Origin: Haemaphysalis longicornis
Lineage: Eukaryota; Arthropoda; Arachnida; Ixodida; Ixodidae
NCBI GenBank assembly: GCA_013339765.2
Contig: CM023454.1
Location: 133,937,399 to 134,001,398 of the forward strand
Direction of reading: 5' to 3'
DNA: 64,000 nucleotides
The notes under the pieces were generated by a model. The model was not told the DNA's origin, did no database searches, and saw nothing but the letters and a program-made list of their open reading frames with translations. The position numbers and the translations under genes are program-made. Of this stretch, positions 43,071 to 53,945 are shown in pieces. Position 1 is the stretch's first letter. Each line of letters begins with the position of its first letter.

Positions 43071-44240
43071 CGTTGACCGGTTCCATTTCCATTTCCATTT
43101 TTCGGGCAACTTTCCATTTTTCGGGCAGCGCGAGGCAGAACATTCGCGTAGCTCACTTGTGTCTCTTCCGGGTTATGTTAAGGTAGTGGAAATGCATGCC
43201 GGATTTGCTCAAAAACTACTTCTGCAACAGGAACTCGTACTGGAAGGTTGGAACGGACAATATGTTTGTGGATTAACAACGGAATACAAGAACGCACGCT
43301 AGTTACAACTGAATTTATTAATTACCACGGAAGATATAAATAGACAAGAATCACAGCCCGCTGAAATGACTATGAAGTTTATCACGAGCGTATGGTAAAT
43401 GTTTATCCAAGAAAGTCAGCTCCTTCGAACTCAAATATATGGACAGCAGACTGACGCAGTCAGCTGTCCGCGGCATTCCCGCGGCCTCAACAATCTGTCG
43501 CGTCATCCTGTATAAGCATCGCATATCGCACAACCTTAAGAGGATTGCTGGAAGGGTTGTGAAAGTTGTCATGTCGCCCCTGATAAACGGTCTAGGCTCT
43601 CCAACTAAACGTTCCCAGTCAGGAAATTAAAAAGCATATGCCTCGTTAATCTACCCAACCAATACGTGCGCTGCACGGAAGGGGTGGTCTCCAACTTGCC
43701 GCTTACTTGCAAAAATCATACGTTGGGCAGACGGACGGTGCCTCAACACTCACCTACGGGAATATTGCAACCAGGTACGGAAACGCAGATAGTAATTTGC
43801 ATATTCATTGCCAAAGTGCGACAAGTGCGAGCCTAGTACGGTGCGTGCTCTGTCATTTTTTCGAGACGCGGATGAGCGCACGCGAGAGATTGTTGAGGCA
43901 GGCAAATGCAGCGGATAGGTTACTGCGTCAGCCCCACGTCCATATCTTTGAGTTTCGAAAGAGCTAGCCTTCTTGGGTGAACATTATCACAAGTGCGTAG
44001 ATGACGAGTGCGGTTGGGGGATGTGCAGTGATGTGAGAAACTTCATAGTCATTTGAGCTGTTGGAATTCGTTCTATTTACATGTTCCGTGGTTGTTATTA
44101 AAATTCAGTTTTTAGTAGGGCTCGTCTTTGTATCCTTCATCCTGTGTTTTTGTTACTGCGCCCACAAACTTTTAATGTTTCTGGGAGTTCTCTTCGCCTA
44201 CAATCGAGCGGAGTGAACGCAAGCAGGGAGCTGCTCGTTG
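43071..44240. other. mostly unassigned
   Basis: Contains a short TTCCAT repeat (43081-43120) followed by a duplicated TTCCATTTTTCGGGCA word. Otherwise no supported feature. Confidence 0.35.
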
Positions 44241-44770
44241 ACTGCAGACAGAACAGCAGTATTCACCACGATGCGTTGCTCGAACGATAGTACTGGCGGC
44301 AATCGGTATTAGAGGGCTGTTTATGGATGTAGCCTCCTTTACAAGAGTTCGCGTACAATCTGCGGAAGGTTCCCTTCAACCCCGGCGAATAGCTGTCCTT
44401 AACGCAATGTATTAGGTAGCGCAACGTCGTGGGTTTAGTCATGTCGCCTGTCCCTCCCTCTGAATGAAGCGTGCCGTGTCATTGACGAACATAGTTACAC
44501 TTTCATTCGGCCTCTCGTGTGCGCGATTCACAAGCCGCTATGCGTGCTTTCTGTGGTGCCTGCTAGAGAATGTCTCTCGTAGCTGCTGGCAAAATTCTTC
44601 GAATGTTTCGCATAGACCCTTCCGTATTTTCAAGCTACGTTCTCGCACCATGCTCCAAAGAAAGGTTCACGCTTCACAGTTTTTCAACCTCGTTCTAGTG
44701 ATTAAGCGAATCGAGGCGGTCACAATTGATTGAGTTCAGTCGATCAATTCTTCGAACAAGTCGCGATGAA
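44240..44770 (-). pseudogene. gypsy gag capsid fragment
   Basis: On the minus strand, from about 44615 downward, the frame reads CETFEEFCQQLRETF, then a stop, then RPNESVTMFVNDTARFIQRE. After a frameshift TTLRYLIHCVKDSYSPGL follows. The order and spacing match the retrotransposon gag capsid domain (a tryptophan/phenylalanine start, a PNE-S-V-FV-D block, and an L-R-L-GVK-like block). It could be the gag of gypsy-3 displaced by insertions between 43.07 and 44.24 kb, or a separate element. Confidence 0.55.
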
Positions 44771-45495
44771 AGATTTTAGCATCCCGAAGTTGTTGGAAAA
44801 TCATCTATGGGGCCTGTGCTTGTTTCTTCGTAGGGTTCTTCACGAACGTGACGAGGCGACCGGTTTCTTCTCGGGAAGAGTGGCGAATTTACGAGTGCGG
44901 CCCAACAGTCGATTGCTGCTGCGATGAACCGGGGTGCACAAATGTGTTGGCTTCTTGGGGTTTAATGCTAGCGAAGCATGAGGAATCGTAAGCATAGGAT
45001 TGTGATGCCACACATACTCACCAGGTGTAGCGAGGCACAGAGTCATGAAGACGATGTTGGTGGGTACATGTATGAACGAGTTATTAAAAAGGTGAAAAAT
45101 TTGCCTCACGAAAAACTGAACTCCCCAGCCGCCTCTGTCACCGAGTTAATCTCGCTCCCTGCGTGTACCGTCCTTATTCAGGAACATGGCGAGGGTGGTT
45201 GGGCGACTGTACTTCACGATTGATCCTTTCATTCCTTCGTCATTTGTTACCGGACTCGTGCAATGCGCAATGCCATGACAATATACACGCTTCCCGCGAG
45301 GGTTTTTCCGGACTCGTGGCAAGTAGAACGCCCGATAAAACAGGCTAGACAGAAATATTTTAGTACTAATCACTACAAAAAACTGTTCAAAGAAAAGGTG
45401 CTGAGTCGTAGCCGTTAAAACTATTTCTAGGATAGCGGTGCCAAAGAGGCCAAGCCGGCAAGGAGAGCGAAACACGTTCTATTCCTGGTCAGGCT
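44771..45495. other. no recognisable feature
   Basis: Mixed sequence next to the gag fragment. A minus frame at 44840-45109 has no recognisable domain. Confidence 0.3.
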
Positions 45496-45720
45496 TAGTA
45501 CGGACGGTGGAGCCGCGGAAGCGCAGCTCTAAAGGCCCGAGCCCTGTCGACCAGGGCGCACTGGGACTGGGCGTCCAAGCGCGCGAGGGCAGAGAGCCAG
45601 GAGTCGGGGGAGGGGGGTAGAGGACGAGGAAGCAGGGCGGGGCAGTGCCAGATGGCGTTGGGGGTGTCTTCGTAGTCCCCGCAGTGTGGAAAAAACTGGA
45701 AAGGTGGGGATGGTGAAGCG
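45496..45720 (-). pseudogene. LINE fragment: cysteine/histidine C-terminus of an I-group LINE
   Basis: A short minus-strand frame ends in TAA near 45498. It contains PHCGDYEDTPNAIWHCPALL (about 45687-45628), a CX(n)HC-type motif like those ending I/R1-group ORF2 proteins, followed by a DSWLSALARLDAQSQ block and ALVDRARAFRAAL. Everything upstream is missing, so this is a heavily 5'-truncated copy. The frame has no methionine start and is easily missed. Confidence 0.65.
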
Positions 45721-46973
45721 CGAACAATGGGCGAATCGATGAGAGCAAAGTGAAAAACAAATTACACCGACGTAGGCACACCGACGACAAAAGGGGGGGT
45801 GTAAGTAAGGTATTGGTCTACGCACTGCACTTGCAGCGCCGACACACTGCATGACTCCCACAATAAGAACAAGTTCTTTTACCAAAGAAATTGTAAGGAG
45901 TTTAGTTTACAAACTTTTTCTCCTTAGTAGACACTGCGAAAGACGTACGGAATATAGACAATAATTGCAAAGGCCACAATCCGCAAGGTGGAAATACCTT
46001 TATTGAGTGAACACCAAGCTGACTGCACTTAGTTCTATTAAAGGGTACACTCCTCAATCTCTCCTCAGCGGCAGCGCAAAAAAAATAAACGTACTCATGC
46101 AACGCGAAAATGTGTCAACTAGAAAGAAAGGACGTCAGCAAAAACATCCCTACATTGTGTCAACGCTATGTCCTTAAAAATGCAAGAAAGCAAAGGAACG
46201 CTTTGTAAAGCGATGATAGGAGAATGACACACCCCACTCAAGAGGCGTTTGCTCTTCATAAGAAGTGTGCCAATTTCAGAAAGCATTCCTACAAGAAGGT
46301 TGACATGGTAGTTTAAGGAACAGGAAGCCCATCCTAAAAGCGCCAAAATACCCAATCGTGTTCTACGATCCAACAGTCAACTTGGCTGTCTTTAGCATCC
46401 AACTGCAAGTCTGAATACATCAAGATTAACACAAAAACACCCACATTTCGCGCAGAGCAGGCCGAAAAATGGGAACATTAGGCAAACACAAAAAAAAAAA
46501 AACATCACATATGGCCTCACTCGCAACATGCTTGGACTCCCACCAGATTTTGAACCGGCTCAATTTTAAATAACTGAATGCGTTTGCAAACACAACTGGC
46601 ACCGCCTTTCAGTGTGGCTGAAAATTAAATGCTATATTTGGTAAAAAATCTGGGGTGTCAATTATAATGTTATCTCTGATATGCACGAGATTGTTCGAGA
46701 CCAAATGAAGTAAGCATAGTGTCGACTTGCCCAGAACTTGTACACAATGGAGAGTCGACTTGCACTGAGGGAATTTTTGGGTTACAACGTACGTCCAGAA
46801 GGACCTCACGTGTCAAGTTGACGTTTCTCTCGTTCCCCTCTTATCCTACCGCGGAAATCATATAGCGTTCATTGCGTAGCATTTTAAATTTCATGTTTAT
46901 AGATTACCTATGCACAAAATGCATGTCGATACTTGAGTGTTTTCTGCCTGGGAATTTGGGCTGCAGTAAGTGT
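45721..46973. other. no recognisable feature
   Basis: About 1.25 kb of AT-rich DNA. Two minus frames (46119-46373 and 46609-46809) have no domain that I recognise. Confidence 0.35.
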
Positions 46974-47122
46974 TGTGGGAATTGTGGCTGTCGGCGATCC
47001 CGACTCGGTACGTGGAAGCGGTAGGAGGGATTGCGCAACCATACGGTAAGAATAGAGGGGTTCGCTTGCGCGTTGCCAGATGGCGCCGCCGGCGCGCTTG
47101 GAAACGGGAAGCTCGGAGTGGC
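46974..47122 (+). repeat. 5' LTR, first part
   Basis: Matches 50247-50395 of the right LTR with a few substitutions. The match stops exactly where the hAT terminus CAGGGTTTCC begins. Confidence 0.85.
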
Positions 47123-48366
47123 CAGGGTTTCCAGGTTTGGAGATTTCTCGCCATATTGGCTCCTTTTAGCGGCTCCTGGCGCCCGCAAATTCTGACTGGC
47201 GCCATGGCGACTTTGTGGCTACTTTTGGCAGTGATTTTGAATATACGAAGGCTTCAAAATGTGGCCTCCAGCCCTGACATACATAATTGATTTTCGACTC
47301 CTGCAAGCGCTTCTGCCGCATGAAGCCAGCTCAAGCAACGGTAGATCAAGCACAGCCTTTTAGATCTTAATTAGTATCTCAAACCAAACACGACTTGCAG
47401 AAACGCCTTCCGAGCTCAGCGTCACTAGTCCGCATATTCAGAGCGATAAGCCCACAATCGATTCTAGGAGCGCATGCTATGCGGGGACTCCAAACGCTAC
47501 CAAACAGCCTGATTTCTTGCTCAGAGCGCCGCATCGGGGAACAAGTCAGATACCTGCGACAGGTAGAAAGCGTCAACGCGGACATGCCCGCTATTGAGTT
47601 CTGAACCACGATTCAGAAATATAAGAATCCGTCGGGTGCAAATCCCATGCAGGACATCGCTGCAGCTGCAATGAAGCTGCTGCTCTCGCCCTTGTCCAAT
47701 GCAGAAGCGGAACGTGTATTTTCGGCCGTCACATTGACGAAGACCGAATTGAAAAACAGAATTCTACCACGAGCTGCTTGTGGAAATCCTCATTATAAAG
47801 TTTGCACTTCGCATGAGACGTGTCACCAGTGCTGAATTTCAAGTGCCGCGAGATATGGTAGAAAAAGTGCGACATTTATCAGTGACATAAGGCAGCTGAT
47901 TGGTTTCACAGTTATGTTCGAGGTTTTGTTCGATTGTTCCTGCTGAGTCAGTGCTGACTTTAAATGCCGCCATAGAAAACCTCCCAGTCTCCTTAGATTG
48001 GATGGGATGAGCAAAAGATACTTGACTTGCACGATGGGTTCTTTATTGGCTAGCAACTGATCTCTTTATGCAGGTGTGACATTTGCCTTGTTCTTGTCAA
48101 CTTCGATTTGTTCACGATGTTTTCATTTTCTATATGGATGATCAAGACGTACTGCTTTCCCGTACCATGGAAATGAATGAAATGCTGATCGATTGTGCTG
48201 ATTTTACGAGAATTGTTCGCTTTTTTTTGAGGAAGCCACCGAGAAATAGTCTTGCCAAATGCGTTTTTTTGGCGACTAACAAAACTTTCAGCTAAAGGTG
48301 GCGCCTTTTCTGGCTCCTTTCGACAAATCTCCGGCGCCTTTTCACTCTGATGACCTGGCAACCCTG
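47123..48366 (+). mobile_element. hAT transposon remnant, 1244 bp
   Basis: Bounded by short inverted repeats: CAGGGTTTCCAGGT on the left, and CAGGGTTGCCAGGT read inward from the right (13 of 14 match). The inside carries part of a hAT transposase. Its ends coincide exactly with the break in the 5' LTR, as the undamaged 3' LTR shows. An 8-bp target duplication is not recognisable; the right flank shows ATAC in place of the expected bases. At 1.24 kb the copy is internally deleted. Confidence 0.85.
47395..47835 (+). pseudogene. hAT transposase C-terminal region
   Basis: Plus-strand remnant of a hAT transposase. The first part (47395-47604) encodes a region with LVRIFRAISPQSILGAHAM. After a TGA at 47602-47604, where tryptophan fits, the frame continues with IQKYKNPSGANPMQD and the dimerisation-domain signature LLSPLSNAEAERVFSAVTL followed by TKTELKNRI (about 47674-47766). 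This SNA-AERVFS block is the most conserved part of hAT transposases and mediates subunit contacts. The catalytic core and BED zinc finger are missing. Confidence 0.8.
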
Positions 48367-48732
48367 ATACTTCGGCGGAGAGGCGGCTGCGGACAGCGAG
48401 GACTTCGACTGCGGCGCTCGGCCACGTCGGCGGCGGCGGGCGGCCGCTCCGAGCGAGGACGAGACGACGAGAGGGCGGCGGCGGAGCGACCTGGCGCCTT
48501 CCCCTTCGAGCCTGGACCGACCATCGTCCACCGGTAGCGGTGGAGTCGAACGACTACGGCCGCTCGAGCAAGGCGGGATCCGAGAAGACGGATCCAGCTA
48601 AGGGAGGTTTTGGGAATAAACCCCCCTTGGAGGTTGGCATCGGTTGCCTTTTTCTCTTGCCTGCCTCTCACGCCGGCGCCGTCTACACGGCAGCCGCGTG
48701 CGGAGGATCGTCGGAGTATGACCCGCACCACA
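48367..48732 (+). repeat. 5' LTR, second part
   Basis: Continues the LTR after the hAT insertion, matching 50396-50746, and ends CACCACA at 48732 before the primer site. Confidence 0.85.
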
Positions 48733-50231
48733 AATTGGCGCCGCAACGTGGGGCCTCGACTGCAAACGCAGTTGAGGCGCATACAGGCAAGATGGCAAGC
48801 AACACCAACGAGCGGAGCGACCGGAGGAGGCTGGAGGCACGTAGGCCTACTGTCAACATGGCGGCGGTGGCTCCCCGCCGCGCCTCGAACGCCACCACCC
48901 GGTTCGCAGCGATGTTGCAGCACCGAGTGGTGCTGGTACTCTGCCTCAAGGTGCAGGGTTGGAGAGGCAAATGCGCACCATCCCGTGATACGGACTACAG
49001 CGCTTGACTTGAGATGCGGGGCGCTTACAAAGGCGAGGAGGACCCGCAAGGCAGTCTTTTCCTTGCTAGGGTGGTGCGAAGGGAGGACGGACCGCTCTCC
49101 CGCTAGTGGGTGCCGCTCTGTCGGGAAAGGTGGAAAACGTACCGCCCGAGATTGATTCAGGCAGTAAGAGCTTCGCGTGGCCCCGGCAGGGGGCTGTTTT
49201 TTCGGGAGCAATCGTCAGCTGTTTGGGAGGACCCCAGGCGCCACCGAAGCACGCCCGTAACCGCAACGTGGCCCCTGGGTTACCCGCCATTGCGATCGGG
49301 ATAGCTTGTGCGGCGAGCACTGGGGAGGAGGTGGCTGTGTAGCGGCCGACCGTAGCCGCATCATTGCGGCGGGCTGCCGGCTAGTGCATCTGGTACATGT
49401 GCACCTGGTGTTCAATCGTGGAGATGCGCGCCGAAGCCGCTAATTGGCGGTTGCGCCAGCGCTGATTTTCGCAAGGATGTAGGAGCCCTAACCTGTGACG
49501 TAAGCAGCTTTGCGGTAACGCACCGGGCAAAGAAAACTTGAACGGGTATTTCGAACACCACCCGTGTTGTCAGACGTGTGCATCCGAGTAGGCTGTCTTG
49601 CCAAGTGACAGGAGTGGCGAAAATCCGCTGCTACCTTCCTCAGTATTGGAATTGCTCGCATTGAGGGTTGAGAGCGGAGCCCTCGCACACGGACGGCACG
49701 GAGTCACGCCAGTTGCCAGTCGCCACCGCCATGGACAGCGAGGACGGACCAGCTGAACACCCGGCGGGGCGCGGCCAGTGAAGGTAGCCACCGAGCGCGC
49801 GTGTTGAGCTGTCGCCAGTGCTGCTCCGGCCCCCCCGGGCGAGTGCCCTGCGGGGCAACCATTCAGCCGTTCGGGAGGACCAGCCGCCGAAGCAGCCACG
49901 GAACCCAAGAGGCCGAGGGACCCGCCATTGGGGAGAACGCCTTGCACTGGGAGCAGAGGTCGCGTCAGCAAGCGACCTCCGCATTCTTCGGCTGCGGCTG
50001 CCGGCTTCTTCTGGACCTGCCAACCTGCTGTGCTTCCCAACCGTGAGAGACTCGGACCAGTGCAACGCGTGGCACGCTCACCAGGCCGAGCTTCGCGGAT
50101 ATGGCATTAAATGGCGAACATTGGGGGTGAACGGGCATGGGGATGACGTTTGTTGGCGTATTTCATAACTTGAGGTTTGGGATTGACTCTTGTGCTTCGT
50201 GGCGCCGTTTCAATGCGGGTGGCGTCGAGTA
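48733..50231 (+). other. interior of the non-autonomous LTR element
   Basis: GC-rich interior without retroviral enzyme domains. The first ATG after the primer site in a long frame is near 48792 and gives a basic, arginine/alanine-rich peptide of about 70 residues ending at 49007, possibly a gag leader. Two diverged stretches sharing GGGAGGACC, CCGAAGCA and ACCCGCCATTG occur at about 49225-49295 and 49875-49935, suggesting an old internal duplication. Long overlapping frames on both strands reflect composition. Confidence 0.5.
48736..48753 (+). promoter_or_regulatory. primer-binding site, tRNA-Lys-like
   Basis: TGGCGCCGCAACGTGGGG starts 3 bp after the 5' LTR. The 3' end of eukaryotic tRNA-Lys(CUU), as I remember it, would give TGGCGCCCAACGTGGGG; the copy here differs at the position where an extra G sits. 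It marks minus-strand priming. Confidence 0.7.
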
Positions 50232-50246
50232 TTTAGGGAGGAGGAG
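50232..50246 (+). promoter_or_regulatory. polypurine tract before the 3' LTR
   Basis: TTTAGGGAGGAGGAG directly precedes the TGTGGG start of the right LTR; it is the plus-strand primer of the element. Confidence 0.75.
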
Positions 50247-50746
50247 TGTGGGAATTGTGGCTGACCGCGATCCCGACTCGGTACGTGGCAGCGGTCGGAG
50301 GGATTGCGCAACCATACTGCAAGAATAGAGGGGTTCGCTTGCGCGTCGCGAGATGGTGCCGCCGGCGCGCTTGGGAGCGGGAAGCTCGGAGTGGCTTCGG
50401 CGGAGAGGCGGCTGCGGAGAACAGGGACTTCAACTGCGGTGCTTGGCGGCGGCGTTCCGCCGCTCCGAGCGAGGACGAGCGAGGACGGCGGCGGCGGAGT
50501 GACCTGGCGCCTTCCCCATCGAGCCTGGACCGACCATCGTCCACCGGTAGCGGCGGAGTCGAACGACTCCGGCCGCTCGAGCAACGCGGGATCCCAAAAG
50601 AAGGAGCCAGCTAAGGGAGGCTTTGGGAATAAACTCCCCCTTGTAGTTTGGCGTCGGTTGCCATTGTCTCTTGCCTGCCTCTCACGCCGGCGCCATCTAC
50701 ACGGCAGCCGCGTGCGGTGGATCGTCGGAGTATGACCCACACCACA
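50247..50746 (+). repeat. 3' LTR of the non-autonomous element
   Basis: Uninterrupted 500-bp LTR, TGTGGGAATTG to CACCACA. It matches the two separated parts of the 5' LTR and serves as the reference for the hAT insertion point. Confidence 0.85.
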
Positions 50747-53700
50747 GTGTATATGCTCTTTTCGAGCCACGGCCAGAAGTAAGCCGTGTGCCAGAGCCTT
50801 CCTCACCAACTGCAGGTTTCGTGCACCTCTACCCACTAGTACCAGTATTGAGTATGCTGTAGGGAGTTTTTAGGGAGTTGTTTATGTAGGCAGTTTTTTA
50901 TATTCGGGAGTTTTTTAGGAAGTTTTTTTATATTTGGTAACTATTTCCACAGAAGTGTCATTCCAATACACGTGCTTTCTACTTGTGAGGGTTCTCTGGA
51001 TAACTATTATGTTAAAGAATTTCTTCTTATTGTTTTTACTTAGGATGTTGGAAAGGACTTTTGCGATCCTCTTAAGTAGTTGCATCAACCAACATCTCGG
51101 GTTCTTTTGCACTCTATATCAGTTTTGATCTTTTTCTTTGCTATTGCCCGTTCTAGACACTCCGAACATCTGACGAGTTTAATTCTTTTAATTATTCGTG
51201 CGCAAAGTTTCCTCGATTGATTCTGGCGTCCTATGTTTTCAGTTGTAAATATTGGGTACAACTACCCCGTATGCAGATCCTAACAATATCTTTATATATT
51301 TCTTCGGAAAATACAGGTTCCCTTGTATTATCGATGGATTCCGCTGCATAAACCCCCCGCGTAGGCATGAGCCAACCAGGGCGAAAACAGTTATTTTTTC
51401 TAACGGTCGTCCGGTGTTTTACGCGCTCTGTGGTTCTGGCTTTGGACGCATTTCAATACTACTTTTTTGAAAAATTGTTCTGGTGACGTATTCTCAATTT
51501 TTACGATGATTACATTACACATTAGGGTCGTCGTTCCAAATTACGTCCTTGCTTACCATTCAGGCTGTACCTGAAAGCTCCATGTATACTTGCCAACGGT
51601 TAGCGGTATCTGGGAATCCGACTTTCACGTAAGGCGTCGCTGCACCATGGCCGCAATGAAGTAGAAGCCCATCGTAACCTAGCCTGCGGTCCGATTTTCC
51701 CCAAAAGGTGTCCACACCTCGCGTAATAATAACCATGACGATTCATTTCATCCCCGCCATACCAAAAAGGCCGAAGAAGCAGGTGGAAAATAAAACAAAA
51801 ACCCATTAGCTACTCAAATAACGAATAATAAGGTAAAGAGAAACTGTAACATTCTGCACATTGTATTTCTCAAGTGCAGAATGTGCTGCATAATTTAGGC
51901 ATCTTGACAGTTTTTTTTGTTTTTTTTTACAAAATTCAAGTCACGCAGAAAAGGGCTGTGCTTGAAATTTCGTAAAAAATTACTGATAGATGCATTTAAA
52001 TTTTTCAATTAAGATGCAAAGTTCAACGCCTTTTTTCTTACCCTTAGTGACAAAAAAATAAACGTGAAGGAATTGAAAAAGCTGTGTTACGAAAGCATGG
52101 TGAAAAAGTGATTTAAAAGGATGGAGAGTGAATGCTAGAAACTTAGTGCCTTTGAAAGGCCTCTATGTAGAGTCATAAAAACGGTGCTCTAGGCACCATT
52201 CTTTTGATGTCACATACGGGCATTTAACGAGGCTGCTACAGAAAGCGCCACTCGCAATGCTATGGGCCAAGTCCAGAACTGAATTAGAGCATTGTAAGTA
52301 CTGTTCCGTGAGCAAACAATGCAGGAAAGTGCCGCCGTCTAACCGATATCATACCAAGGAGGTATAAACGTGCATGATGTCTTTGTCTGCACCATGGTAT
52401 TGGTGTAAAACGACCTTTAAAATATTTATGACTTTCGGCATTCTCTTCAGTGCTTTATTCAACGGTCATCCATACATGGGTGGCTGTTTGTTTATCCTGA
52501 AAGCGTGGGAAAACTTTTTTCTGCAGCAATGCACACGACACGCGTGGCTGGAGGCAGAACGAAGCCGCTTTGTAATAACAAGCAGTCATTACGCCTACTG
52601 GTTCGCTATGCTCACGTTCAAGAATAGAATGTAGCACTCTACTACTTACAATTACCCACCAGAAAACGGACAATTGCTAACGCCCCCAGGCGACATTGGG
52701 TGCTCAGTGTCGCCTAGTACTTTCCCCAGTTCCAGTATTTGTACTAAAGTGCTTGTACAGAATATTATCGTATTTGCAAGCATACAATACAAAAAAATAC
52801 TCCAAACATGAAATGAAACTCTCCTCCTGATTGGAGCAAATCAAAATTCAAACTTTAAAAAATACGCATGAAACTACGAAATATTATTCATACAGAAAGC
52901 ACACAAAATCCCACCTAATGTTCACAGCAATGTCGTGCAGTCGCGAGGGTACTGAAGGTTCCAGTGTAAATGCGAAGCAATGTAACGTGCGATGGCGCAA
53001 CGATGTCAGACTCTCACATGGCGGGAAATTAACACTACAGAAGAAACGTTGTCATCATGTAAACTGAACTCCTGCACGAGATGTATCAACTGGGATGCAG
53101 GTTGCATGCAACAGGCAGCGGGAGGTGAGAAGCCGGCCACTGCGGCTATGCGATGGGTAGCAGGGCGTCCAGGTCAGGGGAACGCCAAACATGCGCGACC
53201 GGCGCGGGGCGAGAGTTTTGTAGATCAAAGCTCGCCACATGATTCTGGTGCGTTTGGTGGACCACACAGGAGCTGAGAACTGAACAGCCTGAACAACTTG
53301 AGGTATCCAGTTTGACGTGTTCCTTCCCGATCTTACCTCAAGCACTCATACGTGGTTCAACTGTTGCAGATGGGTAGCCCCAGCCTTCACTCCCAAATGC
53401 TCACCAAATGCTCACCAGCGTCACCATATTGCGTGAAATGCCGCTTTCTTTCTACTTTCCGCCACAAGAAGGCTCATCCCAAAATAATTCCACTCGTGGT
53501 AGGTGTGCAAGGTGTTGTTGTGTTTATGGCTATGGTTTTGTTTATAGTGTGAGTGGCCGAATAAATAATGAGTGTTTATAACACTTGAAAGCTACCTTGT
53601 CTGCAAATTGACACCATGAGAAGTACTAGTTTCCGTCTTGACAACGTTTCTATCTTTTTCTATTAAGGATGTTTCCATCTTGAAAACTTGCCGCGCCGCG

Positions 53701-53945
53701 AAATGAGGTCTTCCTGTCAAACGAGCTCGTCGCTTCCGGGCCCAGCTCGATCTTCATCGCACCTGCATGAGACGAAAGTGCTAGTGCTCTCAAACTTGAC
53801 GAAGAAAACAATGTATCTAATGTATCCTCATCGCCAGCAACTTTGCTACCCGCCTGGACTAAAAAAGAAAGTCAACATTTCCGAGCCCAGTTCTGATGAC
53901 CAAAAGAAAGGGCCATATCATGCGCACGTGTCGTTTTCCTAATGT
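50747..53945. other. no recognisable feature
   Basis: About 3.2 kb of AT-rich DNA, the longest unassigned stretch. A TTTTTAGGGAGT/TTTTTAGGAAGT-like repetition occurs at 50865-50935. Short open frames (51252-51470, 52374-52634, 53055-53345) have no domain. I see no tRNA boxes or terminal repeats. Confidence 0.4.

Larger units (their letters stand above)
46974..50746 (+). mobile_element. non-autonomous LTR retrotransposon (no pol), with hAT nested in its 5' LTR
   Basis: Complete LTR element by structure. The left LTR is 46974-47122 plus 48367-48732 (515 bp without the hAT insertion); the right LTR is 50247-50746 (500 bp). Both start TGTGGGAATTG and end CACCACA. A primer-binding site lies 3 bp after the left LTR and a polypurine tract directly before the right one. 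The flanks carry GTGT on both sides (46970-46973 and 50747-50750). The 1.5-kb interior (48733-50246) is GC-rich and holds no protease, RT, RNase H or integrase. It is therefore a TRIM/LARD-like element that would need enzymes from an autonomous relative. Confidence 0.85.

Noticed and set aside
48342..50065. Long minus-strand frames of up to 289 codons
   Set aside because: They cross LTR and interior of the non-autonomous element on the antisense strand and have only composition-driven arginine/proline-rich content.
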